Assembly (NCBI GenBank): GCA_907165065.1
Contig: OU015529.1
Span: forward strand, 11,786,554 to 11,850,553
Source: Caprimulgus europaeus
Taxonomy: Eukaryota > Chordata > Aves > Caprimulgiformes > Caprimulgidae
Reading direction: 5' to 3'
Length of the DNA: 64,000 nt
Below, in pieces: positions 45,221-58,810 of the stretch; the first letter of the stretch is position 1; the number at the start of each line of letters is the position of its first letter. Position numbers and translations under genes: made by a program. The notes below the pieces were generated by a model. It searched no databases, had not been told where the DNA came from, and was given only the letters and a program-made list of their open reading frames with translations.

Positions 45221-47848
45221 CTCCATGTGTAATAAAATTTGCAGTAAAACAATGCTGCCAATGCATTACAAATTCCTATTATGGATCAGTCCTATGGCTG
45301 CCTCTCAGGTAGAGCTGCTAAGGTGATTGACTTACATTTGAACAAGCTGCAGTCAGACACCCACGGAAGACCAGCTCAGGAGCCCTTTGTTTTTGAAACA
45401 GATCCTTCTCTATCTGTGCATGGCCATCATTCACAGCAGAGCTCCTCTGCTGCTGTCACTTCTTGGCATGTGACAGACTGAAAAGTCCCAGCTATGATGT
45501 CCAAGCAGGGCTGCCCAGGCCATATAGAGATCCAGTCCCTTTCCATCGTAGTGGGGATGAGTTGTTCTGCTCTCCCAGCCAAGCTTGAAAAATCTCACCC
45601 TTCATTTTATTATTCAAAACATTTTCAGTTTTGTGGAGGAGGGTTTGCTGATATTTCAGAAATGAGAAGACAACTGCTTCGTGATCTTGTAACTAGGGAG
45701 CAAATGAGACATTGTTAGAAGATGGGAATGGATTGTGGGGGAGTTGCACATTTCCCACCTAACTCCTGTGGTTTTTTTGCATTATGCTTCATTAGCTTAA
45801 AAAAGGCTTCTACTACAGATCTTGTAATATATGGTGTTTTCCAGGAAGCCCATCTTCTTGGGAGTCAGAGGAATATCCAAGACCCTCAAAAGTTAATACC
45901 AAAAGCAAAAGCACAGGTTTCAAGTTCACAGGACTGAAAAATGTAGGCAGTAGGGAGCCTCAAAATTCAGAAACAGGCCATCCATCAAAAACAACCTACC
46001 CTGAAATCTTGGCTTTTTGTTGTTGGTTTTGGAGGGTGTAGCTAAGGGCTTTTTATTGCTTGTGCTTTAACCCCCAAGCACAGTGAGTGGCGTTACAGTA
46101 CTAATCAATTTTCCTGCACACTGCCATGGGAAGGAAAACCAGAAATTATTGTCTCACGTGGAATAAATGAGCATGTACCTCTAAAGAGAATGCTTCCTGG
46201 TCCATATACTGTAAGGCCAAACACAACTGTAAAATTCATGTAGCCATTCTGGCCAAGCCGTGGTTGAGGTATACAGGTGATAGGAGACCAGAGAGCATGT
46301 CCACTCCTTCTCATACTGACACCAGTGCTCTGCCTGAGCAGGAATCACAGGGCTTTTTCTCAGGCCAGGGTATTTCTCCTCAGGGAAATCCCACCCAGCT
46401 CTGTTTGTATCCTGTTCCTTGCAGCGCGTTGGGTTTTGCTTTGCAGGGCCAGCACTTTTGTTGGACCCAGCTGGTCTCTTTCAGGTGGGCATAAGGCAGA
46501 GTAACAAGTAAGTAAATATGCAGCTCATGTTTTGTGGTAGAATTTAGTCTCCTTTCCTTCCCCCTCTCTCAGCTTTTTGTATGTAAAAAAGCTGTCAGAG
46601 ACAAGTGCTGGAATCTGGTCAGTTCATCTACATCTCTCTTCTGTAGTCATATTGTTACATTTCATCTACTCAGGGGCTTTGGAAGAACAGAGTGCCTAAA
46701 ATATTTATACTTGGAGCAACAAAAATAAAGTAAAACCCCCCTACAAACAAAGTTGTAGGCAGTTCTCTGTCAAGGTCACCATCAGTGATGGATGTGCTCT
46801 TTGCTAGGGAGTTATTTTTCTCTTAAGAGAAATACAAGAGAAGAAGCACAAGGCCTGTTAAATAAACCTTTTCTAGTCAATTGTTAAATTGTCTGTGATT
46901 TCTCCTAGTGACAAAGCTGCACTGGACTGGTTACAAACTCCATTATAAAGAGGCAATTGTAGAGAGACACCTTGAAAGGAATTAATCTTATCTAAGCCTT
47001 TAATTGTAAATGCATGAAATGATAATATGCTAAGCTTAAGGGTGCTTCATTTGCTGCTGAATACTGGTAATAGGATAGGATTTGTGTCACCTTATTGATC
47101 TGTGTTTACACAACAACCACTGAGCAGACAAGCTTAAAGAAAGGACCACATTTCCTTTTGATAAGGGATATGCCAACTACCTCCCAATGGCCTGACAACA
47201 GGGAGGAAGAGAATGAACTTGCTCCCTTTGATTCAGAGGTGTGGCCTGTGCACAGGTCTCCATTTCATTCCAGACAGAAGATTTGCAGGCAATATCCTCC
47301 TCTTTGATATTCTCCCTCAAGAATACCTGGAGGAAGAAAGCCCATCTGAGCAGAAAAGGCCAGGGTGCCATCTCTCCTTGGCCCTGGCCACACCTAGCAG
47401 TGTTCCTCCAGAAGGCAAGCGTATAGGGAATTAATTACTATTTTCTCATAGCATTACTTCTGTCCCAGCTCAGTTTCCCAAACCGACTCGCTTTTCAGCC
47501 ACACCAATGCTCGTGCAGGCTCAAAGAAGGGAACAAGAGCACGGCAGCCCTGATTTACATCTGCATGAAGATGGTGCGATGCTACATGTGCCATTGCTCT
47601 GCCTGTTAAGGCTGTGCCCGTTTCAGGTACACAGATGCCCCCGGACAGAGACGAGGAGCTCTTCAGGAGGAAGGGTCACATTGCCTTGCATGCATGGGTG
47701 AGCCAAGCACACTGCAGCCAGCCCAGGAATACAAATGAGAAGCTGTTGTTGCTCTGGCTAGCAAACCATGTGGAGAGAGAGACAGTCAGTCATTTCTAAC
47801 TCAACAGTGAGGGGACCTGCAGTGTAAATCCATTCATCTACACACATT

Positions 47849-47877
47849 CTCTCTCTCTCTCTCCCCCTCCCTCTCCC
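47849..47877. repeat. CT-rich simple repeat
   Basis: TCTC units grading into CCCTCCC. Low complexity. Confidence 0.8.
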
Positions 47878-50007
47878 AAAAAAGTAAATGCCACATCTTT
47901 TGTATTTCTTAAAATATCCCTTGTTAACCTAATGAGGCCATTGACAGTAACCTCAAGTCAGCATCCTACTGCAATTCTGACAACTCAGCAGCATCCTCAC
48001 TGCTCCAAGGAATTGGAAAACACAAGCATTGCGGAAAACACAAACATCAATGTGCAAAACAAACACATCTGATGTATCAGAGCAGCAACAAAGAGCCTCC
48101 AGAGACTGCAGGGAAAGCACCTATTTGTTGGGGGAACAAACCCGGGGGATGTAATGAGCTGGTGAGGCAAGGTTCAGCTTCTTGGGATTCAAAAGGTAAT
48201 TAAAGAAGGCAGAAGTCAGCAGAACAACATATTACACTGTGACTTTAACAAAGTCATCAGCACTCACCCCCTACAGAGAAGTCTTCTCTTTCCCTCTCCC
48301 CCCTGTCTCCAGCACATTTTATTACCAAAACCCAGGGTCATCTCACATAAATGGAGAAGTTAATTCTAAAACTTTCCGAAAATGCAACTTGGAATCTTAG
48401 ACTTTCTGTGTGGGAAACGTATAGAGGAATTAAAAGAAAATCAAGTAAGAAGAAGGTTAGTCAGACAGAGAAATGAAGTGAAACTACAGCTGCAAAACTT
48501 CATGGATTTTTATGGCTGGGGGAGCCCACAGCAACATTTTGGTCTCCTGCCAGCATAGGCAGCAGCACGAAACCCACTGCCATATGCTTAGATCAGTATA
48601 TATCTGCCACAAGCTCTACTGAAACCAGGCCTGATACCTGGCACCAATACAGCTCTGTCCTGAGTTCAAAACAAGTGTTTATTTTAAACATCAATAAAAG
48701 AAAAACCTGTCTACAGTTGGTTGCCACAATATACTGATTGGAATAGGATGTATCTGACACTGAAGAGTATGCAGGACTAAGGGGTGGCTTTCAAGCTAGC
48801 ATGGTTACATACTTCCATGTTGTAAGGTCCTTGGAGTTTTGGTAGGAGACCTTGTTCTCTCTCATTTGCTTTTTCATTTTCACTCATAGTTTAATATCCT
48901 GTGTGTGGCTGAAACTGGACAAAAACCATCGTTATGAGAAGGAGTGATGTCATGGCATTTCCGAGCAGGCAAGGTACCCAGCATGGCAGCAGTGTGTTGC
49001 CATTACTGCAGTAACCAGAGTATTAGGAGCCTTTTTCAGAATGACGCAGTACAGAGAACAGCAGGCTTGCCTACGCTGCTTTGCAAGGCCAGCACCACAT
49101 GGCCCAATACATCATCTCAGATGAGGCCAGACCATCTTTGCAACCTGACATTTCCAGAAAAGAGGAAAAGATCAAAGCTGTAGGAGCACTTTAAAACACA
49201 GAGGGAACTGTCTTACTCTCTTCTGCTGCATGAGAGAGGAACTTTGTTGGAGAATTAATTGCTTTTATGTCAAGAGAGTAACCTTGCACTGCCTCCACCC
49301 CATTCCCAGCCATGCTGACCTTCATTACACCTTGACTCTTTCAGCCCATCTGGCTATAAATTAGGACAGACGGGTTACACCCTTTCCTCTCCTGTAATGC
49401 TCATGAACATCTCAGCAGTGTTGTTGGCACATAAAAGCTTTTGCCCTTTCTGTTTCCCTCCCTAGATAATGAGCCATCTATTAAGGAGGCAGATGCAGTT
49501 TTAGCTGGTGATATCTTATGTAATTATGTGGGTGAACAACAGAGACAGAGAGAACATAAGATGGTGGAAAGGAAGAAAAAACAAACAGGCAGAATTTCCA
49601 GAGCCCCAAGAGCTGTAATGCCACCAGTGCTCTTCCCCTTCATTATGTCCCCACTGCTGCAGCCCTCAAGAAAAGGTTTGCTCTCCACAATTCCCAAGCA
49701 GCTCTTTTCTGCACCTGTATTGTATCAAACTCATTTTGAATAAGCCTTGAAGCCCAGCCTAACCCACCAATGTCAAGTTCTTACATAAACCAGCTTATGA
49801 CAGCTGGATATCAATCAATCCAGTTTCAGGCCTGGATTCCCAGAGGAACAGGGTTTCTCTGGGATTTGTGTCTCATCAATCCCCCACTCTTAACTGTCAG
49901 CCAGATAATATCTTTTCACTCACTTATTTTCTTTGGTATAATGTCCACCATGTGTGTGTGTGCTGTTTCTTAGCTTGTGCCTGTATTCACCTGGACTTCC
50001 AGATGTT

Positions 50008-50194
50008 TACTGGAATAGGTTGCCCAGAGAAGCTGTGGCTGCTCCTCCCTGGAAGTGTTCAAGGCCAGGTTGGATGAGGCTTTGAGCAACCTGGTCTAGT
50101 GGAAGGTGTCCCTGCTCATGGCAGGGGGATTGGAACTGGATGATCGTTAAGGTCCCTTTCAACTCAAACTATTCTGTGATTCTATGATTCTATG
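50008..50194 (+). mobile_element. CR1 LINE 3' end
   Basis: Plus-strand fragment starting at TACTGGAATAGGTTGCCCAG. It continues through CTCCCTGGAAGTGTTCAAGG and GGCTTTGAGCAACCTGGTCT to a terminal array of three ATTCTRTG units. It closely resembles the copy at 7095-7403, so both belong to the same CR1 subfamily. Strongly 5'-truncated. Confidence 0.92.
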
Positions 50195-51941
50195 TTCTCC
50201 AGTCAAAACTGGTACGACCAGGGCTGCCACCCTTACTCAACCAGGAAATACTGCAGAGGCAGTCTCCTGAACAGGAATATAGTAAGATTGGTGCCAAACA
50301 GGGAACAAGTGTGTGAGAAACACAAGAAGCTAAAAACATTTTTCAGACCTTGGAGAAGTATGGGTAGAATCAACAGTCACAGATGGCAGCTGGATTTGGG
50401 TCCCAAACTTGGCTTTGCTCCAGTGCAGATCTGTGATTTGTTCTAAATGTGGATGCACATCCACCCCAAGTCTCATAGCGTTCTGATCTGAATGGTAGGT
50501 TTGTCCTCAGAATGAAAAGAAAAGGTTTTGGGTTAAGTTTTGGGCAAACTGCTACTGATCTTTCCATTTTGTTATTTTTACTTCAGTTACTCACCCATCC
50601 CTACCATAAAGCTGACATAAGCTTGGCTCATGGACCTCTCCTGTGTAGCTGCCAGCCCTGCACGCACACACACATTAAATCTTACCTAATGAATAATTAC
50701 CAGGGGACTGGGCCATTTCATTTGCCTGATAACAGCACACACCTCAGGGAATGAAATAACGTTTCGAGGCTGGACACAAATGCACGTAACACAAAAGATG
50801 TCATGGGTTACCCTACATGACAGTCATTGCAAAGCCCAGACACAACATGAGGAAACAGGCAAGAGAAAAAGTGCCTCACGGGGCCAGACTCTGTATATTA
50901 ACTTGGGAATAGGCAGTTTTCCCTTGTAAGAGTTTGTAATTTAGGACAACAGTGCATGGGTGAGATACAGTACTGCTATTTTCACATCACAATGGAAAAT
51001 TTCACATTGAAAATGGATGCACAGATGTGAGAGAAATTATGTGCACAGGGTTGCACAAGAAGTTGGTGGCAGAGCCGCAGAACCTTTCTCCTTTGCACCA
51101 ATTTCTCGATGCTTTACCTACAACATGCTCTCTCTGAGCCCCTAGCCCCAAGAAAATAGGTGCTCTCCTGGGATACCCACTCCAAGAGCTGTTATGCTGC
51201 CTCCTTTTCTGCAGCAAATGTAGATATGATGACCTGCCTGTTACATAGCCACAGACAGTCTTTACATCAAATGTGTCTGTGTCTCCCTGTTCTCATTTTT
51301 ATTTCATGCCAGTGAAAAATACTCAGCTGATTGCACTGGCCTCAACTTACCCACATGCCCGAGTGATGAAATCTCTCCTTCACCTCACCCAGCCAGTGCA
51401 CATGTACCACTATATACTGGGACCAGCTCGAGGGCTGGAGGGGCAGTTTGGTTTCCATTGTTCACTTCTCCATCAGCCTCTCAGACAAAAATGCAAAGAA
51501 CTGGCAAGTGGAAGAGGTCAGGGAGGCAGACACATACTTGTCTAACCGGATTTGCAGTGACACCAGGTTTCTAACCCACAGGCCAGCGAGCTTCTCTGCT
51601 GCTGGTGTGTGCAGGGTTTGTTTCCCTCCTGCCAAAGGCACCTAGATTTGTGCTGGTAACAGGTTTGAATTCAGCTACATGCTGTAGTCTTTGCTTATAA
51701 TTTCTTGCATGGCTGGCTCCTTTGCCCACCATGTTGAGTCCAAAATGTGAAAAAGCATCATGAAGGAGGCAGAAAAATACTGGGGGAAAGAGCACAAGAT
51801 CCTGTAAAGCCTACATGAGAAGGATCATTCTGAAAAGGTGCTGAAGTAGTATGTTATGTTCAATTTTAACTTTGAATGGAATTTAAATAGGTATACAGAA
51901 TAGCGAAGTGAATGTGTTTTCCCATCTCTAAAAGGGATAGT

Positions 51942-51951
51942 CTATAAATAG
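51942..51951. promoter_or_regulatory. MEF2-type site candidate
   Basis: CTATAAATAG is an exact match to the MEF2 consensus YTA(W)4TAR. It sits in an AT-rich block with a second AGTCTAT half nearby and a looser CTATAAATAC near 52119. A 10 bp AT-rich motif can occur by chance, so function is unproven. Confidence 0.35.
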
Positions 51952-52223
51952 ACTTTTAAGTCTATTAAAATATCTTTTAAGACCCATGAAAGCATTCAGT
52001 AAAGACATCAAATTATATTTATCCCTCAAACTCACCACAAAATGGCTACAGCCTTTCCCTTTTTTCTAGCCCTTTTGAAAAGCAATAGGAAACAAACTGG
52101 TTTATCTTTCTGTACCTGCTATAAATACCTTTATGGCAAGGTAATTGCTAAGTGCATTGTGTTGAACAATTCGTTACTTTGTTAGAGGAACATTTGTCAT
52201 GCCCTTTGGAGATGGCAAAAGAG

Positions 52224-52271
52224 AATTCCCCTGTGACCTTTGGCAGAAGATAATTCCCCTGTGACCTTTGG
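52224..52271. repeat. Direct repeat, 20 bp unit at 28 bp spacing
   Basis: AATTCCCCTGTGACCTTTGG occurs at 52224-52243 and identically at 52252-52271. The intervening 8 bases are CAGAAGAT. Identity of the copies suggests a recent duplication. Confidence 0.95.
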
Positions 52272-53470
52272 AAAATTAAATCAGTGGCATTACTCAGAAG
52301 CCAAAGTCAAGAAGTTTAAAAACAGAGTTAAGCAGGGTTTCCCATGCTTCCTGAAAAAGACACACTCTGTACTTCCACTGGAGCCGACCTGGCTTATTCT
52401 GGCCCTTTTAGACCATGAATGATTTGTGCCTAACTAGCACTCAGGGTGGGTGATTCACTGATGAAAGCGCTGCAGGGCTCCCTGTCCTGTGCGCGGCCCC
52501 GCTCTCGTCATCACAGCAGTACAGGACACAACACCGTGGGCTGCCTGTACTAGAGAGAAGATCATGAGCTCGATTGTGTGCTACAGACAAAGGGAGAGCC
52601 ATTATCAGGCTCTGCTTTGCCAGGCTGCATGAAAAACCGCCTCTGCAAATTGCATAATGCCCCTGGATGTTCCCAGCAGTGCCATGGCAGGCCCACGGGG
52701 CTGGCACTCGGACAGGGAGGAAGCCAGATCTCCTCCCTCCCACCCTCCCTCTCAGCATGGGAAAGCTCAGGAGAGCTGTTGTGTAGGCAAAAACCCCCTC
52801 ACTTATCTCCTGGGAAAGAGCTGTGCTGCTCTGGAGTGACGTCTGATGCACAGAGTTGTGGTCATGGATCAGAGGGAGCCCGGCATGGTGGCAAGATGCA
52901 GCGCAGTGCTTTGGTGAGCACCTGGAGAGGAAAACAAAAGAGATGTCACACTGGTTCTCCTTGTGTGTGTATCACATCCCCTTTCCTCAGCCTGTGCTCA
53001 TCCTCTTCACTGAGACAGAGTACCACAGTTTTGATTGTTCCCTGTGCATTACAATAGGAAACTATCTAAAGGACTGGAAAACACTGTAAATACAAAGCCT
53101 GTGTATACTGAAAACCCCATCTCACGCTCAGGGTGGAAAAGGGGTGGTTTAACAACACGGTGAGGCTGATGAGATATCTGGCTCTTTGCTGTTCATGGGT
53201 CAGATGAGTATCCATGCCCACACCAAGGAGGGACAGGAGGAAAAGCACAGCTGGTGCAGAGGGGATTGCCTCACAGCTACTGTCAAAATTCAGCATGAGG
53301 CTGAAATTTCCAAATAGCACAAAATTCCCACTGGAACAGCAAATGGTGACATTCCCAGCCGATGCCGAGTTGGCAAGATTTCACCATGAGTGAATGTGAC
53401 GGTGATAAGCAGTGTGTGTGACCCACCCAGCTACATTTCACTTCCCTGAGAGTCCATATGCTTGGAATGC

Positions 53471-53540
53471 TTCCTCCTCTGCCACCTCCATCTCCTCCTC
53501 CTCCTCTTTCTCCTCCTCCTTCTCCTCTTCCTCCTCATCC
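53471..53540. repeat. (CTC/TCC)n triplet-rich tract
   Basis: Imperfect CTC triplets interrupted by TTT and CAT. The minus strand is GAG/GAA-rich; it would encode Glu/Lys-rich peptide only by composition. Confidence 0.85.
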
Positions 53541-54049
53541 ACGTCCTCTGTTACTGGTGGCACCAGGGATTTATGAGGCAGCAGGGAGCATTTCCTAATA
53601 TCGGTTGGGTGTAACTTGCCAGCATGACTGATCGTGCTATTAACTGTGGCAAAGGGAAGAGCACAAGTGGGCAGGCAAGGGCGAGCACTTCAAACCCTGG
53701 AGATGAACAATATGTGATATTAAATAGTTCTATGCATGCAAAATAAATGCTTGCAGCTTGCAAGGCTATTGTTGCAGACGTTGCTGGGTTTATAGAAAAG
53801 AGGAAAGCTATTTAGAAAAAGTGGAGCCTATGTATTAAAAATGAGATCTACGTAAACAAGACAGAAAGGAGCTGGGATGTAATGAAGTTAGAGTTGCAGG
53901 AGAGTTTTAAATTAAAGACTAGGGGTAAGAGAGAGGTATGGAAGAATATGCAGTTTGGCTGAAGCTCTCAAATCTCTCTGTTATGAAAAAGGATAGGACA
54001 GAAGGCAATGGAGATAAGTGGGAAACAGAGAAGACCAGTATCTATAAAT

Positions 54050-54900
54050 GAAGCCCCAATTAGGTAAGGTGCACGCACACACAAAAAAAAACCACACAAA
54101 AACCCACACAAAAATAGGTGGCTACAACCACATTTAAAACCATTTCTGTACAAATGGCAGCAATCTGAAAATAAAGGAAAATGAACTAGAATGCTTGGCT
54201 TTAAATAAGGATATTGGCAAGACACATATCTGGGAAACTTTCTAGAAAGAACTAATTAGTAAAATACTACTATAGCAGGTTTGAACAGTATAAATGTCAT
54301 AACAGTTCATGCCAGGGAGGGAAAGATAAGTAAGTGACTCAAGATCTCAGAAGAACTACATAGATTTAATGTACCAAATTAAATGTTTAACTTTAAAAAG
54401 GGGAACCACGTTAAAGTGAGGAAATTTGTTTAAATCGGAAGCTAAAAACAGTAGAGCACTTGTAGAGGATATAAGATTGTTTAAAGACACTCTACAGCAG
54501 GCTCAGCATCAAATAAAAAATATTCAAAGGAAAAGTAAACCAACGTGATTCAATGGTGTAACACTTCTGAGATATAAAAAGAAATTCTTCAAAAAATAGG
54601 GAGTTAAGGAAGATTTAAAAAAACCCACAAAGTGCATGTGAAACTACAATAAAGTACAAGAAAATGAAAAGCAACTTGCTAAAGGCATAAAACTAAAGGC
54701 ATAAAAGTGAATGGTAAGACTTCTTCAAGCATAGCAAAAGCAGGAGGCTGCCAGAGAGTTCATGTGGTGCATGGATGGTCCATATGTAAAAGGAGCACTT
54801 GAGAGAGACAGGCCACAGTAGAAAACAAAACTAAATTCTTCATGTCGGTGTTCCTGGTGGAACTCCCACACTGGATTACTCTGTACGGAGGACTAGTCTT
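54050..54900 (+). mobile_element. Ancient CR1 LINE, internal ORF2 relic
   Basis: The plus strand retains recognisable pieces of the old bird/turtle CR1 ORF2 interior. These include TTTAACTTTAAAAAGGGGAA with GTGAGGAAATTTGTTTAAA, then GTTTAAAGACACTCTACAGC, then GAAATTCTTCAAAAAATAGG, then AAATTCTTCATGTCGGTGTT. This is the linker between endonuclease and reverse transcriptase regions. It is not a 3' end, so an old copy longer than the usual truncated fragments once lay here. It has many stops and no usable frame. Boundaries are approximate and the match is from memory. Confidence 0.65.
54082..54117. repeat. A/C-rich low-complexity tract
   Basis: CACACACA followed by A-runs and ACACAAAA units within the old LINE relic. 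Confidence 0.75.
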
Positions 54901-57900
54901 AGAGAGCAGTTTCATGGCACCTTCAACAGGACCAGGCTGAGGTCACTGTGACTTCTCCTTGGTCAGGGTCTCCTGCCCTGTTCCTTGCATCAGCACTGGT
55001 CATGGTGAGCTGGCTCAGGCAGTGAGGGCAGACCCTGGTGAGTCACCAAGGGTATGGGCAATACTGCCCACAGCCCGGGAGGCCAGGCAGCAGAGACAGG
55101 CTCCGGAGTCAGGGGCTCCCCACCTCAGTGTTACGAACTACCAACTTCCCCAGGGAGAAGTTTGATCAGGGACTTCCAAGGCTGGGGGATGTGGAGGGAC
55201 AAGCCACCAGCTTTTCCACCAAAAGCTCAGCCCAGCACGCAACAACAAAAATACATTATGAAGGAGCTGCGAGAGGGGTGGAGACCTTCAACATTAATGT
55301 AAATATGTTCCTGGATCTCCTCCTTGCCAGAAAATGGACATGTGTTGGAGGAACCCCAGGACTATGACATAAACATCTCTGGGTCCGCTGTTGCACACAG
55401 GAGCCAACACACCTCACCCCACTGAGCACAGAGCCAGTGCAACCCATCAGGTGTCCTCACCATGCTGTGTCTGGGCAGCACTCAGCAGGCAAGGAGGAGC
55501 AATGTGTTGAGGATGCAAAGATGACATTTCTGAGCTGTATGGTTCAGAGAAAAAGCAGGTGGGTGTTAGTCAGCCCACTGAGGTGATTCATGGAGGCTGG
55601 TAAGGGCTGGTATCCTTTAGCTGATACAGAACCGACACAAAGCAAAGCAGTCACTCTCTCATTGAACTCATACAAATTAGGATAATACCCACCTCATGAG
55701 GTTACCTCAAGAGTTAATTGATAAGGCCACAGCTTTGAGATTGTTAGATGCACGCACAAATTATTTAAACGGCTTTTAAGCGGTTCTCTTTTAAATGTGA
55801 AACAGACAGTTACGTCAAGGTCCTTTCAATTGGATATGTGACCAAGATGAAAGTGAGGATCTGGAGCTGATCATCGTCAAAGTGGAAGCACCTGGGGTGG
55901 CTGCTCTGTGAGGATGCCAAGCACCGCACAGGCACTGGAAATTCAAAACATTCCGGCTGGTGATTTGTTACACCAGCCTTTTTCATCTAAGCTCCATCAG
56001 CCTGTGAATCAACACGGCACAGACTTCCTGCGATGGACAGACCCATGCTGCAGGCAGTTAAAGTGGTGGCACTCTAAAGTTGTATCCTTTTCATTTCTGA
56101 GCATTTCTGCTTATCCAATAATTAAGCAATTTTAAAACTTTAAGTTTTCCCATAAACATCTGCCACAAGCCATGACATTTAGCCATGTCTCAGTAGGTCC
56201 TAGTTCCAGGAGTAGTTGTTTAATGATCATTTCTATTTTTTTTAATAGTAGCTCTTCGAGAGTTTATTTGGAACCACGTTCTATCCAACGGAGAAAGAGA
56301 GACTTTATAGTTTATCCAGACCCAAGTGTAGGATTTTCTGAAACCAAGCACAGCCAGAAATACAAATCGATGACTGTTACAATATCTGACATGCTAACAC
56401 TTATCAAAACAAAATGAAATTAAGATAATGAGCCTTTGATGATTACCTCTTTTCCTTAAATTTGGTTATTTGGAATTTCCTAGCCACATGGATCTTCCAA
56501 ACCAAAAATTCAAGTGTTCCTTTTCTTCTCCAAGTGTCAGCATGCTCTGTCTGAGGGCACTGGAGACTTTTCAGGGAAGTGTGGTTGGAAACCCTGTCTC
56601 CTATCTGTCCCAGCCAAGCTCCTGAGCCACGCTGGTGGGGAGGGCAGGTGAGGTCAGTGTTCAGATTTCTCTGAGTGAAGCTGGAAATGTTGGCTAATGC
56701 TTTTGGATGCACTGGGTGCTTTATTCCTAACATCCTTCCCTGAAACATCACATGGTCCAGTCACGCCATATGGTCTAACAAACAAGCTTAAAGTTTAGGT
56801 TGTTGTTGCTCTTTCAGCCAGACCTTGGGTCACCATCCATTAGGCCTTAGACACTTTGAAGCTCATGCATGTAATTAAATCCAGTTAAATAAAGGCTAAA
56901 ATACATCTTGTCTTTATACCATCTTGAGTGCTGACCTGAAATAAGCTGATGTTGTGTTTGCACTTTTCAGCACTCCGCAGTGGAGATCAGACACATCCCA
57001 TTTCTCATGCTGGGATTAATAAGTGACTCGTGGCTCACTGAAGCTCTCAGCTTCCCTGATACCAACACATCCAACACTCTCATTTTCAAATATTTTAGCC
57101 ACTTCCATGGTTGCCGTTACTGTGATCTCTGTTCAGTCTTATGGTCTCAAGATATACCCATCACATCTCCGTGACTGACAGCTGCTCTTTGGCCAAGAGT
57201 ACAGACGAGCATCTCCGGGCCAGAGAAGAGAATACGTGTCCCACACCATGGAGACACCTTCCAGCTCCTTGGAGTCCTCGTCAGCCACCACAACCACTGC
57301 ACCAATGTTTCTTTCCCATTTTCTCTCTAGCAAAAGTCGTGGGCCAAATCCCACTGGCATCTATGGATCATCCTACTGTGGACTTCACAGACCTTCTACT
57401 GACTTCAGCAAACTTGGCTCAAACCTAATTGCTCCCACCAGCCTTCCTGTGTTCCTGGACTTTGCAAGGTAACTGCTAAGGACAGAAATAAATCCTTTGT
57501 TTACTCTGGTAACTGGAGAGCTGCTTTAACCTCTGGCTAAAAACAGGTGCATTTTCCTATCAGGTTCATGAGTCACTCATCCCAGGAAAGACTGGTGAAC
57601 TTGGAGAGCCCAGCACTCACTGAACAACAGGAAAGGATGACTTTTTAATTGAATGGTGGCAAATTTCATCATCTGGTTTTCCTGGGTGGCTTTTTTCTTT
57701 TTAAGTCATATTAAGTCATTGGTTTAACACAGCTCAGGCCTGTTCCTTGCAAATTCCTTTTCTGTGTGGTATTTCAGCATCATATCCAGTTTGGGATGGA
57801 AAACACTACTGGTGTTAGACTCCTACAGGAAATAGCAGGTGTAATGTATGACTACATAAACACTGCAGGCAATTAGTACCTCTGTAATAGATTTTGTGCT

Positions 57901-58614
57901 GGATCCAGCATAATCAGATCTTTCAGCACAGAGACTTGTATTCCTTTCCTTTTTTTTTTTTTTTTTAAATGTGAAAAAAGTATTCCCTTTCTAGAGAGCT
58001 GTTTTCACAGAAAACAGTATTGCTTCTCACTGTCTGGCAAGGAACAGCCAAGGAATTCTTAAAAGGTGACCTTCAAAGGTGACTTCTTTTTGATGAAATA
58101 AGAAAAAAACCCACCTGCAATATCTTTCCTCTTCAATTTTAACACTAGAAATTCAGGTCTCATCACTCTGTTTTTCCACAACTGGAGACTTATGACGACA
58201 GTCCAAGAAGCTGCTCTGGGGATATTTCTCCACTGTGCAGCTAACTCATGTTCTGACTGAAATTAAAATCAGTGGCTCTTGTCATACACAGAGGAGAAAC
58301 CTCTGATCAGGCCAGAGTATCCTCCCTATCCTCCCAGTCCAGACCAGCTTATCTGGTTGGCTTTAGAGGGCAGATCCTGGGACTGGACCTTACCTGTTTT
58401 TTCCTGTGACTGAAGACAGGAAAAGTAAATAAAAATCACTTGAATGCTGGTGGTTCTCCAGTGCACCTCCTCTAGCCCCTCTGTGGCAGCCAAGTGGCTG
58501 TGGAAGAACCCTCAGCCTCTGAGCACCAGAAAAGTCTGTCTGTGTGGCCAGGTACACACAGATGAGCACAACATCAGCAAGGTTACAGAGATACAGGCAG
58601 GTCTGTGCTTGAGA
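54901..58614. other. Intergenic DNA
   Basis: No gene supported. Contains a T17 run (57950-57966); no other repeat family recognised. Confidence 0.6.
57950..57966. repeat. Poly-T run (T17)
   Basis: Seventeen consecutive T residues. It could be the complement of a decayed poly(A) tail, but no retrocopy was recognised next to it. Confidence 0.9.
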
Positions 58615-58619
58615 CTGGG
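58615..58619. repeat. Target-site duplication, left copy (CTGGG)
   Basis: Identical to 59770-59774 on the other side of the LTR. The 5 bp length is typical of ERVL integration. Confidence 0.9.
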
Positions 58620-58810
58620 TGTGGTGGGTTGACCCTGGCTAGAGACCGGATGCCCACCAAAGCCCACTCTATCACTCCCCCTCCTCAAATGGGCAGGGGG
58701 AGAAAATTATAACGAAAAGCTCGTGGGTGGAGATAAGGACAGAGAGAGATCACTCACCAATTACTGGCATGGGCAAAACAGACTCGACTTGGGGGAAAAA
58801 ACAAATTTAC

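Larger units (their letters stand above)
43689..50007. other. Intergenic DNA
   Basis: No coding exon recognised. Contains the perfect hairpin at 44320-44362, a 28 bp tandem duplication at 45140-45195 with an extra GTGATGTGAGTA repeat, and a CT-rich tract at 47849-47877. Confidence 0.6.
50195..54049. other. Intergenic DNA
   Basis: No gene supported. Holds an AT-rich block with a perfect MEF2-type site (51942-51951), a 20 bp direct repeat with 28 bp period (52224-52271) and a CTC-rich triplet repeat (53471-53540). Confidence 0.6.

Noticed and set aside
2590-57580. Scattered AP-1 heptamers (TGAGTCA/TGACTCA) in the intergenic region
   Set aside because: The number seen is about what chance predicts for a 7 bp palindromic-type motif in 64 kb.
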